Below the pieces are notes generated by a model. That model searched no databases and was not told the origin of the DNA. It saw only the letters and a list, made by a program, of their open reading frames with translations. This document shows, piece by piece, positions 53,501-59,780 of a stretch of 64,000 nt of DNA. The stretch comes from Micromussa lordhowensis (Eukaryota > Cnidaria > Anthozoa > Scleractinia > Lobophylliidae). The translations under genes were made by a program, and so were the position numbers. Position 1 is the first letter of the stretch. The number at the start of each line of letters is the position of its first letter. Location: contig OZ026602.1 of the NCBI GenBank assembly GCA_964020085.1, positions 32,402,575 through 32,466,574 of the forward strand, written 5' to 3'.

Positions 53501-56500
53501 AAATTGCTGGCTATTTATCGTTTCTTTGGTCACCACAGCAGCGGAAAATAGTTTCCAGCGGACGACGTTTACTTCTGGTTGCCTGTGCTTCTGAACTGTT
53601 GAATAAAGACTGAAAGGAACCGTTTTTCATTCTCTCACCTTCTTCGATAGCAGTTAAAAGAGCGCTCGACGATAAAGCTATGCACCGAACCTCGTCAGGT
53701 GACTGGTTGGTTTGCGTTGCAGCTCACTGAAAATATCAGGACTGTATCCTTTGCCTTCCACCTTAAATCGACAAAATAATGACCTAGATCTTTGTTCATT
53801 CTTTGCTGTTTCCATATCTTGGTACAGTCGAACCTCGATTATCCGGACCTCGATTATCCGGACTTTTCGATTATCCAGACTTTTTTCTCTGGTCCCAATT
53901 TTTTCATGAATATTAATTAGTTGTGATAGTGAAAACTCAAAGTCGCAAAAGCCCAATAATCCTTTCAAAAGACTGTTGAAACAGCATATTATCCTGTGTG
54001 CTTTTCGAAATTCACAAGTGCGACAAGACAAAGAAATATTCTGATGCGTTCAGCTTTTTGTAAATGTCCATTTATAAGCCGCACTTTTTTTCGCAAAATT
54101 GAAGCCAAAAATCAAGGGTGTGGCTTATCCACAGATACATCTGTGTTTGGAGTTCTCAAAAACCGAATTAATATTCGTAAAACTTCTTAAGATGTCAAGA
54201 AATACACATAAAAGAGACTGAGAGCATGTTGCTGTTGTTCATTGACTTTTTGATGAGTGGTGGCTCCTAAAGGAGCCGTTTGTGTCTTTGAAATACAACA
54301 AAATTCGCGAGTACTTGTGAGATAAATGGCCTGTTTCGTTGTTTTTTACCACCTTTACGGCAACTTTGTCGACTGCATTATCAAGCTTCTGCTCTGCATG
54401 AAGTTTTTCGCCTATTGCGGGTTTCCAAACATCTTTTTGATGTGTGTAACTTTGCGGTGTGAAGGCCACTTTGGTGTTATGATGCACAGACGATGCTCAG
54501 GCCCTAGTCCAGACTCCTCCCCACAGTTAAAGCTTGGCTACTAAGCACTTGTTCGTTTTGTTTCAATGGCGAAGGAATTTCATCTTTATGGCGTGTTTCG
54601 AAGTGATTATCTTAAAAAATCAGATCAAAAAAGCATTTTAAGTTAAAGATGTCTTAAATTCAAACGAAAAAGAAGGTACCACAAATGGAATTTCTCTTTT
54701 TTCAGACTTGATAAATGTGAAAGGTGACAACTTCTATGTCGGTGTTTCGAAACCTTGATTGTTTGTCCTTGTTTGTTTATAGCAATACAACTCTACTGGA
54801 ACCTCCAACTTTATTGTTTTTATTTTTTTTCCAAAATCTCCACTTCCAAATTGGGAGTGCGGCTTATCTACGGATGCGGCTTATACACGGACATTTATGG
54901 TAGTTCCTCCCGCTTGATTTATGTAAACACACGAGCGATCTCATTAATATTCATATTTTCGATTATCTGGACTCTCGATTATCCGGACTATTTATCAAGG
55001 TCCCGATGAGTCCGGATAATCGAGGTTCGACTGTAATTTCCTATAGCTCTTGCAGTTTTTTTCCACAGAATTTTGAAAATCTTTCCGCCATATTGTTTCG
55101 ATCATTTAGGTTTCCATGGAAACTGAAATTTTTACATGTAAGTATTTCAAATTTGGCAGAAATACTACTGGTCTAAGCCAATCACATTTGAGAAATTTCT
55201 TAGCCTGTAGTATAAAAGCCTAAACAAATGGCCAAAAGCCGTGTATTTTTTTGTTTTTGAAAGCCAGTAAGTACCACACAATAAAATACTAAGTAACCTA
55301 GCTTGCTCGAGCCATACTGGGGAATATTAGCCCTCAGTCGCTTTTGTTTGGACCTGGCTACACTCACTCTGTAGTGCCACATTCCCCAGTATGGCCCTTG
55401 CCCTTGGTTAGTAAGAGGTTAATATTAGGAGATTTTTTGGCCACCTGAAAAAATAGGCAGTTGATGACTGCATGTAGCTTACTGTACCTGCTATTACTTA
55501 GAATAGCTTATTAAAATGCCCTGAAACAACGACACTAGAAATTACTTACAACTAAAGATAAATGCAACCACGCTCTGTGATGAACGAAACAAATATATTT
55601 TAGCACAAAGCTTGTAGTTAACAAAACGTATTAGGAGAAAATTACAATGTACTTCAAACGTAAAGGGTACTTCATAATTCGTCCTCACTCACGATGAAGC
55701 ACCAGAAACTGTGGTTTATCACAACTTGAGAGCATTTGTCCACAATTATCTCAACGCATCCAGAACAAAGACAAAATACTTGGCTCTCTTGATAGAGATT
55801 AGTTGCTCCCCGAAGTGAATCTCGGCTTTCTTGAAAAAGATCTTTTGCCACCAGCTAGAAATTCAGCTCGGAACATAAATATAAATTAACATTCATTTGA
55901 ATCGTCGATGAAATGACCTTTTCCGGATATTATTTCCGTCAGGATCAACAAAAATCTCTTATTACAAAGTCACGCCGAACCAACGCTTTTCAAAGAAATC
56001 TTTTCAAAACCCTGACTTCGAAGCGATATATCTCTTTAGCGTTAATACCTAACACACATCGGTAGTAGTAAAATCTATTCCTTAACAATCCAGCTTCATC
56101 ATGTTAAAATTTAAGCCAAATCGAATGAAACCAGAATTAATTTAGGATTCTATTTGTGACCTCTTTTGACCGTGTTTACTCAACGAAGGAAGACAAACCG
56201 ACGTTTCGGTCACAAAATAAAATCCAGGAGAGCTGAAAATTGAATCTTTTTCGAACTTTTCTTAGAAGATTTAGATGATTTAGCCCTCGGCAGGCTACAG
56301 AAGAAAACAAAACAAAAAAGAAAGCAAGACAGTGCGAAGAGTCCATAATTTATTCAATTTGTGGCCTTCGTCACGTTTAAGTTATAAAAGCTTACCAAAC
56401 TACTTTCTGTATCCTTACAAATATCCTGAATTCCATCTCCGAAAGATTTGGCCCCAATTTTGAGCAAATAGGCATTTCCCGAAGGCGGCGGCCATTACGC

Positions 56501-56608
56501 TGGCTTCCTTACTAATTGCCAAAGCTCTCCCGATGGCCTGTAATCGGCAGAGTTCGTCAAAAAGGAGGTAAGATCGGGGAATATCGGGTCAAAATCGGTA
56601 GAGTTCGC

Positions 56609-56640
<32 letters not shown>

Positions 56641-57039
56641 ACTCACTCACTCACTCAGAAGGACAGCATAGTAGCTTACGCCTCTTTAGGCAGTAAGCTA
56701 CAAACAAACTTTCAAACTACAGGGTGATCTTATTCACAATATTTTATATGATGAGAATTAGCCATGCAGTCTCCCACCTCATTATTAACACGTTCACAAA
56801 TCACATGCCCTATTTGCATAATGTAAAACTAACCATGGTAGCTCTCATGATTAAGGCCTATTTGACCAAACATACAAACACTGTCCTTTTTAAGTTAAGT
56901 TTAACATATTAAGTCCAGCCTACTCATTCATTTATCAGTAATCATACCTTTCATACAAAGTCTGTAGTTCCTTACTGTATTTTTCTGATAATTGTGGAGG
57001 GTTTCCTTCAACAATTTTGTACATGACACCCATCAGACT
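30419..57039 (-). CDS. NEK11-like serine/threonine kinase, 3' part of gene (nine exons)
   Basis: Joined exons 56948-57039, 52046-52124, 51070-51113, 47352-47441, 36883-36939, 35546-35609, 34509-34674, 33380-33650 and 30419-30620 give one uninterrupted frame of 354 codons plus TAA. All junctions have GT donors and AG acceptors and compatible phases. The protein starts in the kinase C-lobe ([12 protein letters not shown], then [14 protein letters not shown], the usual end of NEK kinase domains). It continues through a basic coil ([20 protein letters not shown]), an acidic stretch ([17 protein letters not shown]) and a C-terminal module ending [14 protein letters not shown]. This order matches vertebrate NEK11, whose C-terminus has a closely similar CFxVDQLLxxEEQ motif. 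NEK11 is a NIMA-related kinase of the G2/M DNA-damage checkpoint in vertebrates; function here is inferred. The ATP-binding and catalytic-loop exons are missing and presumably lie past 64000. Confidence 0.88.
30852..31068. mobile_element. 217-bp inverted-repeat MITE (CAAxxTCGTTCCCAG type)
   Basis: Left end CAATTTCCTTCTCAGAGTC, right end GACTCTGGGAACGAGATTG. The inner arms (CCCCTTGACCAGCGGTCGG and CCGCTGGTCAAGGGG) also pair. CACCTACA flanks both sides (30844-30851 and 31070-31077, one extra base on the right), an 8-9 bp target duplication. Non-coding. Same end type as the 86-bp element at 36750. Confidence 0.82.
31311..32789 (+). mobile_element. 5'-truncated LINE: reverse transcriptase frame (RTE-like)
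   Basis: A 492-codon open frame without stops, antisense to NEK11 within the intron between its last two exons. It has reverse transcriptase palm motifs: VDYEKAFDS (about residues 133-141), SGVKQGC (189-195) and FADD (234-237). The C-terminal part includes [22 protein letters not shown] and [10 protein letters not shown], typical of RTE-like and related animal LINEs. The homologous region seems to begin near residue 19. The preceding endonuclease and first reverse transcriptase residues are absent, as in ordinary 5' truncation, so the initiation codon is fortuitous. An A-rich, GAAGAA-containing tail follows the stop. Clade assignment is from memory of motif style and is moderately certain. 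Confidence 0.9.
33137..33283. repeat. Near-perfect 147-bp palindrome
   Basis: The arms run from TTATAAAATAGTAAAAG into TTTTCGATCTTGCGATC and back, meeting at a 3-base spacer (GAG, 33208-33210). Arms of about 70 bp with very few mismatches. Lies 96 bp from NEK11 exon h. Probably a foldback element or its remnant; no target duplication recognised. Confidence 0.9.
33380..33650 (-). CDS. NEK11 exon h: acidic segment
   Basis: Acceptor TGTTGTTGCAG, donor GTATCC at GAGC/GTATCC. Contains [20 protein letters not shown] then a Glu/Asp-rich run and [14 protein letters not shown], matching the EIPEDPLVAEEYY plus acidic tract of vertebrate NEK11. It ends RHKRIQGLR plus GC, which with T from the last exon makes Ala. 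The alternative of reading on past the donor gives non-conserved residues. Confidence 0.88.
33672..34480. other. NEK11 intron, nothing further recognised
   Basis: AT-rich intron sequence without recognisable repeats or coding matches. Confidence 0.4.
34509..34674 (-). CDS. NEK11 exon g: variable linker
   Basis: Acceptor CTTGATCAG, donor GTAAGC. 55 codons plus one base, including [20 protein letters not shown] and a Thr/Pro-rich [11 protein letters not shown] stretch. Low complexity; likely unstructured and poorly conserved. Confidence 0.82.
34787..34926. repeat. Small imperfect foldback in intron
   Basis: CCTCTGTGCCAAAACGGG near 34794 and the inverted counterpart CGCTTTGAAACAGAGG near 34906 flank about 80 bp. 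Likely a short dispersed non-coding element. Confidence 0.5.
34930..35545. other. NEK11 intron, nothing recognised
   Basis: No repeat or coding match identified. Confidence 0.35.
35546..35609 (-). CDS. NEK11 exon f
   Basis: Acceptor TGTTTGCAG, donor GTACAG. Encodes [20 protein letters not shown] then Q, ending in phase 0; a charged, probably helical extension of the preceding coil. Confidence 0.85.
35610..36230. other. NEK11 intron, nothing recognised
   Basis: AT-rich, without clear structure before the inverted repeat that starts at 36232. Confidence 0.35.
36232..36406. repeat. Inverted repeat with ~45-bp arms
   Basis: TCATGCATCTGTCCTGTTAT on the left pairs with ATAACAGGACAGATGCATGA on the right (36364-36385), and the match extends outward through TGTCAG and AACAAATT. 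Spacer about 80 bp. Probable MITE. Confidence 0.8.
36750..36835. mobile_element. 86-bp miniature element with 9-bp target duplication
   Basis: CAACCTCGTTTCCAGGCTCT at the left pairs with AGAGCCTGGAAATGAGGTTG at the right. CTGTGCCCA flanks both sides exactly (36741-36749 and 36836-36844). The extreme shortness with an intact 9-bp duplication points to a Mutator-like or related MITE. It lies 48 bp downstream of exon e in the transcript. Confidence 0.85.
36883..36939 (-). CDS. NEK11 exon e: basic coiled segment
   Basis: Acceptor CTATTTATAG, donor GTATGT. With exon d it encodes [20 protein letters not shown], closely similar to the ERMRLRKLQAADEKARK segment of vertebrate NEK11. Exons d and e are separated by a 10.4-kb, transposon-filled intron. 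Confidence 0.9.
37000..37506. other. NEK11 intron, nothing recognised
   Basis: No repeat or coding match identified. Confidence 0.35.
37507..37670. repeat. 164-bp palindrome
   Basis: AGAAGCCTAAGCCGTGTATT with GCACTGTGATAAAACAC pairs with GTGTTTTATCACAGTG and the region ending GGCTTAGACTTCT. The centre is near GCCTGCGGCTCGTG. Long arms with scattered mismatches. Confidence 0.85.
37680..37859 (-). mobile_element. tRNA-derived SINE or tRNA pseudogene
   Basis: The minus strand from 37859 to 37787 is 73 nt with a complete 7-bp acceptor pairing (GGCTTCA/TGAAGCC), a D-arm with internal promoter box A (TAGCTCAGTTGGTAG) and a box B (GGTTCGAATCC). The anticodon stem has mismatches and the T stem pairs only three bases, so it is unlikely to be a working tRNA. 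It continues into CCTGATTTTTTTTGCAGGCT, which looks like a SINE body. The would-be anticodon is GGT (Thr). Confidence 0.75.
37970..38240. repeat. Degenerate short repeat of TAAACGGTT motifs
   Basis: About ten interspersed AAACGG(T/A)T motifs. The phrase GGTTGACCAAAGTCCAAAAA occurs twice (near 38093 and 38181). Origin unknown. Confidence 0.6.
38241..39540. other. NEK11 intron, nothing recognised
   Basis: Several short open frames, none with a recognisable family or splice support. Confidence 0.35.
39545..39620 (+). mobile_element. Possible Penelope-like element terminus
   Basis: GAAGCTGACGTTTCGAGCGT then TAGCCCTTGGTCTTTCC resembles the end motif I associate with Penelope-like elements in invertebrate genomes, often with a hammerhead ribozyme. 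Here the ribozyme core is not intact. No reverse transcriptase follows. Confidence 0.4.
39770..39955 (+). pseudogene. LINE (CR1/L2-like) C-terminal fragment
   Basis: The frame reads [20 protein letters not shown], then [20 protein letters not shown]. This has the pattern HITPxLxxLxWLP(xK)xR and FKxxxGxAPxYL seen at the C-terminus of many animal LINE polyproteins. Only about 60 codons survive, and the rest of the reverse transcriptase is absent. Dead fragment within a NEK11 intron. Confidence 0.75.
39960..40450. other. NEK11 intron, nothing recognised
   Basis: AT-rich with a homopolymer T run near 40328-40345. Confidence 0.35.
40456..40500. repeat. ~13-bp short tandem repeat
   Basis: Three consecutive copies of ACAAATGACCGCA-like units. 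Confidence 0.7.
40905..41067. repeat. 163-bp palindrome
   Basis: GGCTCATCAGCTAGTTTTTC at the left pairs with GAAAAACTAGCTGATGAGCC at the right. The axis is in GATTTATTAATC near 40993. The left arm has a duplicated TTTTTCAAAAGA segment. The right arm is shared with the repeats at 41700 and 43800. Confidence 0.88.
41590..42060 (+). repeat. Dispersed repeat family, copy 1
   Basis: Contains TTTACGCCTGTCAGAGC, TGTGCAGCTTGTCACGATCA, GTGAATTCACGTGGACCGAC and the ending GGCGACCGGGCGCCGTTAGA. 41764-42024 is nearly identical to 43884-44144. A partial third copy lies at 41590-41690. Short open frames within it are not convincing genes. Confidence 0.8.
42062..42152 (+). pseudogene. Short C-terminal coding remnant, possibly LINE
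   Basis: The frame ends [20 protein letters not shown] then MLNEFLKQK and a stop, followed by an AT-rich tail with AATAAA (about 42250). This resembles a retrotransposon or gene 3' end, but the family is not certain. Confidence 0.35.
42500..43340 (+). repeat. Subterminal ~110-bp tandem repeats
   Basis: About eight imperfect units carrying GAAACAATGGTTTACGAGTC recur at 42522, 42663, 42756, 42867, 42979, 43070, 43187 and 43294. Each includes a palindrome like ACTCGTACGAGT. The open frames here come from the repeat. Confidence 0.88.
43562..43804 (-). CDS. 80-codon frame of unknown nature inside the 3.1-kb element
   Basis: Reads [20 protein letters not shown], then [20 protein letters not shown] and [20 protein letters not shown]. 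Amino-acid composition looks coding-like (mixed acidic and hydrophobic, no low complexity) and not like the surrounding tandem repeats. The initiator codon lies at the edge of a dispersed repeat, and no splice partner is evident. It could be a captured host exon, a remnant of the element's own gene, or chance. No family recognised. Confidence 0.3.
   Translation of the reverse strand: MNPTVVERYVFGYDVQQDIEDSSTFSADCQSLFQLVPSLNESSPEEFKKFHDFTVECGHPLSSVLVSDHQFGFVRVVVVT
43800..44150 (+). repeat. Dispersed repeat family, copy 2
   Basis: Same family and orientation as the copy near 41700, inserted in the 3.1-kb element. Similarity stops abruptly at 44144, where copy 1 continues with CGCCTCAGGCGACC. 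Confidence 0.85.
44440..45195. repeat. 93-bp minisatellite
   Basis: CTTTGAGAACGA-type units recur. At the right end the spacing is exactly 93 bp (44978, 45071, 45164). The unit includes ATATACCGTGTTTTGCGCTT and ACTGTATATGTATAGCGCTA. The left units are more rearranged. Confidence 0.88.
45310..45545 (-). repeat. Inverted copies of the GTACGAGTCGTAC subterminal repeat
   Basis: Same motif as 42500-43340 but in opposite orientation (CCATTGTTTC with ACCCGTACGGGTCG), adjoining the right end of the 3.1-kb element. Confidence 0.8.
45560..47185. other. NEK11 intron, nothing recognised
   Basis: AT-rich. Short open frames only, none recognised. Confidence 0.35.
47190..47212. mobile_element. Solo piggyBac-like terminus
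   Basis: CAGGAGTCAATGGGTTAA is identical to the right end of the 3.3-kb element at 59622-62920. No partner end is visible to the left, so this is a truncated or rearranged copy. Confidence 0.6.
47352..47441 (-). CDS. NEK11 exon d: linker after kinase
   Basis: Acceptor TTGGTTATAG, donor GTAAGT. Reads [20 protein letters not shown] and on to PEGRPLTP plus two bases. The TP just before the basic coil matches the TPR(E)RMRLRK region of vertebrate NEK11. Confidence 0.85.
47550..47632 (+). repeat. Diverged end of dispersed repeat family
   Basis: CTAGTCACCCAAAGGCAAAC, then CACCCGGGCACTTCTAGAGC and ACAGCCC resembles the terminal part of the repeat copies at 42000 and 63740. Confidence 0.55.
47663..47779. 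repeat. Palindrome with GC-rich stem
   Basis: GGGCTCTGGGAGAG (47700) pairs with CTCTCCCAGAGCCC (47739-47752). The outer arms GGATCGAAAAAGCG and CGCTATTTTGATCC also pair, and the outermost pair is TCACTGGG/CCCACTGA. Confidence 0.85.
47865..47958. repeat. ~20-bp degenerate tandem repeat
   Basis: Five consecutive (G)CAAATGATCCCCGAC-like units; the spacing varies from 17 to 23 bp. Confidence 0.7.
47960..48780. other. NEK11 intron, 5' side of the Crypton relic
   Basis: No recognised feature. It may include the promoter end of the Crypton element, but its terminus was not found. Confidence 0.35.
48784..50351 (+). pseudogene. Crypton transposon relic (tyrosine recombinase)
   Basis: A likely first exon, 48784-48900, reads [11 protein letters not shown], stop, then [20 protein letters not shown], before a GTAAGA donor. 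The main exon runs from about 49158 in a single frame to TAA at 50349-50351. It contains [51 protein letters not shown] and [20 protein letters not shown]. This is the Crypton-derived tyrosine recombinase (DUF3504/KIAA1958-type) layout. The catalytic HxxR (codons 49866-49877), GH (49941-49946) and Tyr (49971-49973) are visible. In-frame stops at 48817 (TAA), 49557 (TGA), 49725 (TAG) and 50010 (TAA) show it is dead. It is antisense to NEK11 in an intron. Confidence 0.85.
50352..50564. other. Probable Crypton 3' flank
   Basis: Non-coding; the element boundary is not evident. Confidence 0.3.
50565..50668. repeat. 104-bp palindrome
   Basis: AACAATTAGACTAAGATCCT on the left pairs with CTCGTAGTCTAATTGTT on the right. 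GAGTTTTCTAC and GTAGAAAACTTGG form the inner stem. Confidence 0.85.
50669..51069. other. NEK11 intron, nothing recognised
   Basis: One 76-codon open frame at 50700-50930 on the plus strand has no recognised family and no splice support. Confidence 0.35.
51070..51113 (-). CDS. NEK11 exon c: short linker
   Basis: 44-bp exon between acceptor TTTATTGCAG and donor GTAAGT. Encodes [14 protein letters not shown] plus two bases; the phases fit both neighbours. Similarity alone would not identify it, so the call rests on splice sites, phase and position. Confidence 0.75.
51394..51536. repeat. 143-bp palindrome
   Basis: TCTTATTAGACGTTTTGGTG on the left pairs with CACCAAAATGTCTAATAAGA on the right. 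Arms of about 55 bp with few mismatches. Confidence 0.9.
51534..51693. repeat. Second inverted repeat abutting the first
   Basis: TTTATTATCCAAC (about 51538) pairs with GTTGGATAATAAA (51677-51690). An inner hairpin GAGTACAAATA/TATTTGTACTC lies between. It shares a boundary with the palindrome at 51394-51536. Confidence 0.75.
52046..52124 (-). CDS. NEK11 exon b: end of kinase domain
   Basis: Acceptor TTATTGTAG, donor GTAAG. The first G completes the Arg codon of exon a, giving [20 protein letters not shown] and then YIAQNLT. The DPxxRPSA motif is the conserved last helix region of NEK kinases. Confidence 0.9.
52125..52822. other. NEK11 intron, nothing recognised
   Basis: No repeat or coding match identified. 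Confidence 0.35.
52823..52840 (+). repeat. 18-base G homopolymer
   Basis: An uninterrupted run of G followed by ACACAAGG. Length is likely variable or error-prone in assembly. Confidence 0.95.
52900..52990 (+). repeat. Two-copy direct repeat
   Basis: CATATATTTGAACTGTGGAG occurs twice, about 67 bp apart. Confidence 0.8.
53057..53215. repeat. 159-bp palindrome
   Basis: AAATAGCACGGTTTCTAGGG on the left pairs with CCCCAAAGAAACCGTGCTAT on the right. The centre is GC-rich (GAGCCGCCGCGGCGAG). Confidence 0.88.
53216..53824. other. NEK11 intron, nothing recognised
   Basis: No repeat or coding match identified before the Tigger-like element. Confidence 0.35.
53825..55033. mobile_element. Tigger/pogo-like element with nested insertion
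   Basis: Ends CAGTCGAACCTCGATTATCC and GGATAATCGAGGTTCGACTG with TA on each side (53823-53824 and 55034-55035). This is the classic Tigger/Tc2-type terminal repeat. The subterminal CGATTATCCGGAC motif is reiterated. Its interior is occupied by a second element (54061-54902), so this was the host of a later insertion. Confidence 0.88.
54061..54902 (-). mobile_element. Inner TAAGCCGC-type element with HIRAN-like fragment
   Basis: Left TAAATGTCCATTTATAAGCC, right GGCTTATACACGGACATTTA. The same TATAAGCCG ending as the pogo-type element at 57107 and a shared stretch (GTGGCTCCTAAAGGAGCC) link the two. The minus-strand frame 54239-54487 reads [20 protein letters not shown], then [10 protein letters not shown] and [10 protein letters not shown], the pattern of HIRAN-like domains (WxPxxGExLxxxxExxNxxDxxAVxVxxxxxxxGHLPxxxSR). 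The domain assignment is from pattern only. Confidence 0.65.
55034..55860. other. NEK11 intron, nothing recognised
   Basis: A short inverted pair ACTGGGGAATATTAGCCC/ATTCCCCAGTATGG (55316-55396) is the only structure noted. Confidence 0.4.
55870..56600 (+). repeat. Dispersed repeat, copy A
   Basis: Matches 60690-61560 in the same orientation, with scattered differences. Shared strings include AATGACCTTTTCCGG, CTAACACACATCGG and AAATCTATTCCTTAACAATC. Confidence 0.75.
56632..56658. repeat. (ACTC)n microsatellite
   Basis: About six and a half ACTC units. Confidence 0.95.
56948..57039 (-). CDS. NEK11 exon a: kinase C-lobe
   Basis: Acceptor TTATTTCAG, then AGTCTGATG; donor GTATGA. Encodes [20 protein letters not shown] and on to LYE plus two bases (phase 2). 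This is the C-lobe segment after the catalytic and APE regions. The preceding exon was not found in the window. Confidence 0.88.
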
Positions 57040-57106
57040 CTGAAATAACACTTACAATCAACCTGACATTTATTTTTTAGAGGGGGGAGGGGGGATAAAT
57101 TATGTA

Positions 57107-58522
57107 CCGTATTTATTCGCCTATAAGCCGAGCGATTTTTGCAACAAATTAAAATGAGAACAGGTCAAATCTCACCAAGATAGGGGGTTCGGCTTATAGC
57201 CGAGTATTTTTCGTCCAAAAAAAAATACGGGTGCTGAACAAGATTTGAAATTCAATGTTTATTCGACTATAAGCCGAGCGATTATCAACAAACACAAAGT
57301 TCCGAGATCACAAACAGTACGTGCATGTAAATCATTGTTGGTCAGTGACTTTTATTTAAGCAGTGGCTCCTAAAGGAGCCTTTTGTTTGTGAAAACTTCA
57401 TACAATTAAAGTTTTTAGTCTTCATCTTCTTCTTCGATTCGCCGTCAGTCTCAAACTCATCCTCCATGTCATCGTCAGCTACTTGAAGCATTTTGTTGTT
57501 GTAGATGGCATCGTCCTCTGTCTGTTGCATCAAGAGCATTTGAGATCCCGCACATTTTGAATGATCTTCTCGACCCAGTGAGGCTTTAAAGTCTGGATCA
57601 CTGCATAACTCCTTCGCTTTTAGCCGCATAATTAATCCGCTAACAACAATTGATAAAAGAGAAGCAGGATTTGGATCAATTGTTTGACTCCTTTTGACAA
57701 CATGAGAAACTGGCCAATCAGAAGCGGTCATTCCCACGGCTTGTGTTTCATTGCAACACCATCTGACAGAAATGAACTGATCAAAGCATTTCATTGTTTT
57801 TGAAAAACCAAAGACTCACCTTGACTTCTCTGCTCAGTGTTTGATCCAGTTCAGGATACTCTGGCGAGTAGCAGCCCATCGTCTTTTGTTTTGCTGGAAT
57901 TTTTAGCTCACCATTGAAGGGGTTCGCTTGATCTTTTCACCAGCGATGAACCATCAATTCACGGATTCTGTTATCTCTAGCGATCTCAAAGTTGTTTTCG
58001 ACGGCCTCTGCTTCGGCAATGACTTTTAGTTTGAAGGCTAAGTTTTACGAAGAACGACAACCTTTTGGCATGATCGATTACAGTAACTTTCAAAGAGAGG
58101 GATAGGATTCCAGACTGGACTCGGGTGAATGTTTTGTCATGTCACATGTGGTTCTGTTTATTTACTTCAAGCATGTAAGCCCGGATCACATTAAATTCAA
58201 CTTACTGGTACCTGGTATTTGTCGTTGCTTACAATTAAACGACCAGTAACAAGTGAGTAAATAGGACTTACAGTAATGAATATGTTTATTCATAACCCAC
58301 TTTACGGTTGTATGTTTACCAAGAGGGAAACTTCTTTTGTTTTCGGTTTACGTTAATTTGTGTCTCTTAATGACACATGTAGAGTACTTTGCAATTATTT
58401 GTGCTCGGCTTATAACCGAGTGTTTTGCGTTCATTTTTCAGTAAAATCTAGCAGCTGCTGATATAAAAAAGTTTAGGGTCTCGGCTTATAGCCGAGATCG
58501 GCTTATAGGCGAATAAATACGG
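57107..58522 (-). mobile_element. Pogo/Tigger-like element, internally deleted
   Basis: Ends CCGTATTTATTCGCCTATAA and TTATAGGCGAATAAATACGG with flanking TA (57105-57106 and 58523-58524). Extra copies of the terminal motif lie at 57258 and 58400. It carries decayed transposase sequence on the minus strand (separate entry). Confidence 0.9.
57342..58071 (-). pseudogene. Pogo/Tigger transposase remnant
   Basis: 58071-57824 reads MPKGCRSS, stop, then NLAFKLKVIAEAEAVENNFE, VHRW, stop, and GELKIPAKQKTMGCYSPEYP, in one frame. This is the N-terminal helix-turn-helix (CENP-B-like) part of a pogo-type transposase, with stops at the ninth codon (TAA) and in the HTH (TGA). 57794-57342 holds a C-terminal-type frame with QQTEDDAIYNNK and an acidic DDDMEDEFETDGE. 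The DDE catalytic core between them is missing, so the protein cannot be active. Confidence 0.8.
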
Positions 58523-58634
58523 TATGTTATTAAGAACTAAATTTAGTTTAAGTTGCAATTTTACAAACCAGATTTGTTTATTCTCATGTGTTCATGATAC
58601 AGCCAACATACACAACATAGGAAAAAACAAATTA

Positions 58635-58810
58635 CAGTGGAACCTCGATATAACGAAGGACCAAGGGACTGGCAAAATATGTTTGCTATAACAAGGTTTT
58701 GTTGTATCAAGCTTCTTTTCCATATATTTTACTATTACTGGGGCCAGGAAAATCGTTCGTTATACCGAGGACTTCATTATATAGAGGTTCGTTAAATCGA
58801 AGTTCCACTG
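58635..58810. mobile_element. 176-bp Tigger-like MITE
   Basis: Ends CAGTGGAACCTCGATATAAC and, at the right, CGTTAAATCGAAGTTCCACTG, with TA duplications outside. No coding capacity. Confidence 0.88.
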
Positions 58811-58877
58811 TAGCCTGGTTCACAAACTTTCAAACAAATTTGAAATTACGCTATTAAATAAATAATGGCAGACAATA

Positions 58878-59384
58878 GGCCTTATCACGGTTTCCGACGT
58901 CATTTTGACGGGTAGGCAAAGCGGTCAGAAATTACAGTGTTTGTATGGGAATCCGATGGCAAAGAACTTTTTCCAAAATCGAATTTTACGCAATTTGTGA
59001 ATCGCAATGTTAAAATATCAGGTGGAAGATTGTATTCACCAAGTTTGAAGGATGTAACTTAACTAGAAGACGCTCAGTTAATTTTTATAATTTAGCATAC
59101 ATTTGTCTGTAATTTTTTTTTCGGCGCCGCCGCGTCTTCCCAGCCAAATTTACAGACAAATGTATGGAAAATTATAAAAATTAACTGAGCGTCTTCTAGT
59201 TAAACTACAACCTTCAAACTTGGTGAATACAATCTTCCACCTGATATTTTAACATTGCGATTCACAAATTGCGTAAAATTCGATTTTGGAAAAAGTTCTT
59301 TGCCATCGGATTCCCATACAAACACTGTAATTTCTGACCGCTTTGCCTACCCGTCAAAATGGCGTCGGAAACCGTGATAAGGCC
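58878..59384. mobile_element. 507-bp foldback element, near-perfect 235-bp arms
   Basis: Starts GGCCTTATCACGGTTTCCGA and ends TCGGAAACCGTGATAAGGCC, with TA outside each end. The arms pair almost base for base to a short GC-rich centre (TTCGGCGCCGCCGCG). Non-coding. The TA duplication suggests a mariner/pogo-type mover, but this is not certain. Confidence 0.9.
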
Positions 59385-59780
59385 TATTTAAGGACTGAGT
59401 TAATTATTTTGCTAGCACAAGTACATAGAAGCTAACAAACATTGCTGCTAAAGCAACATTTTGCATTTGAAGTTTCTGACGATGTACAAACTACTGTATC
59501 TTTACTATGTGAATTTGATTTTTTTGGTTTAAAATGAAAAATTGAGTTTGGTATGCAAAAATTTGGTAGTCTCTTCAGACTATCCATTACATTTTGAACA
59601 AATCTTGACTGGAAAAATTAACCCATTGACTCCTGTGCTGGCCGTAAACCGGCCGTGCGAAAACCCACCCCCAATTTCCTGTGCCGGCCGTAACCGGCCG
59701 TAAAAAAGCACATGAGGACAAATGCCTGTCCTACCCTCCCTGAAGACATTTTGGTTCTCCTATTGTACTATTGTTGTTAA

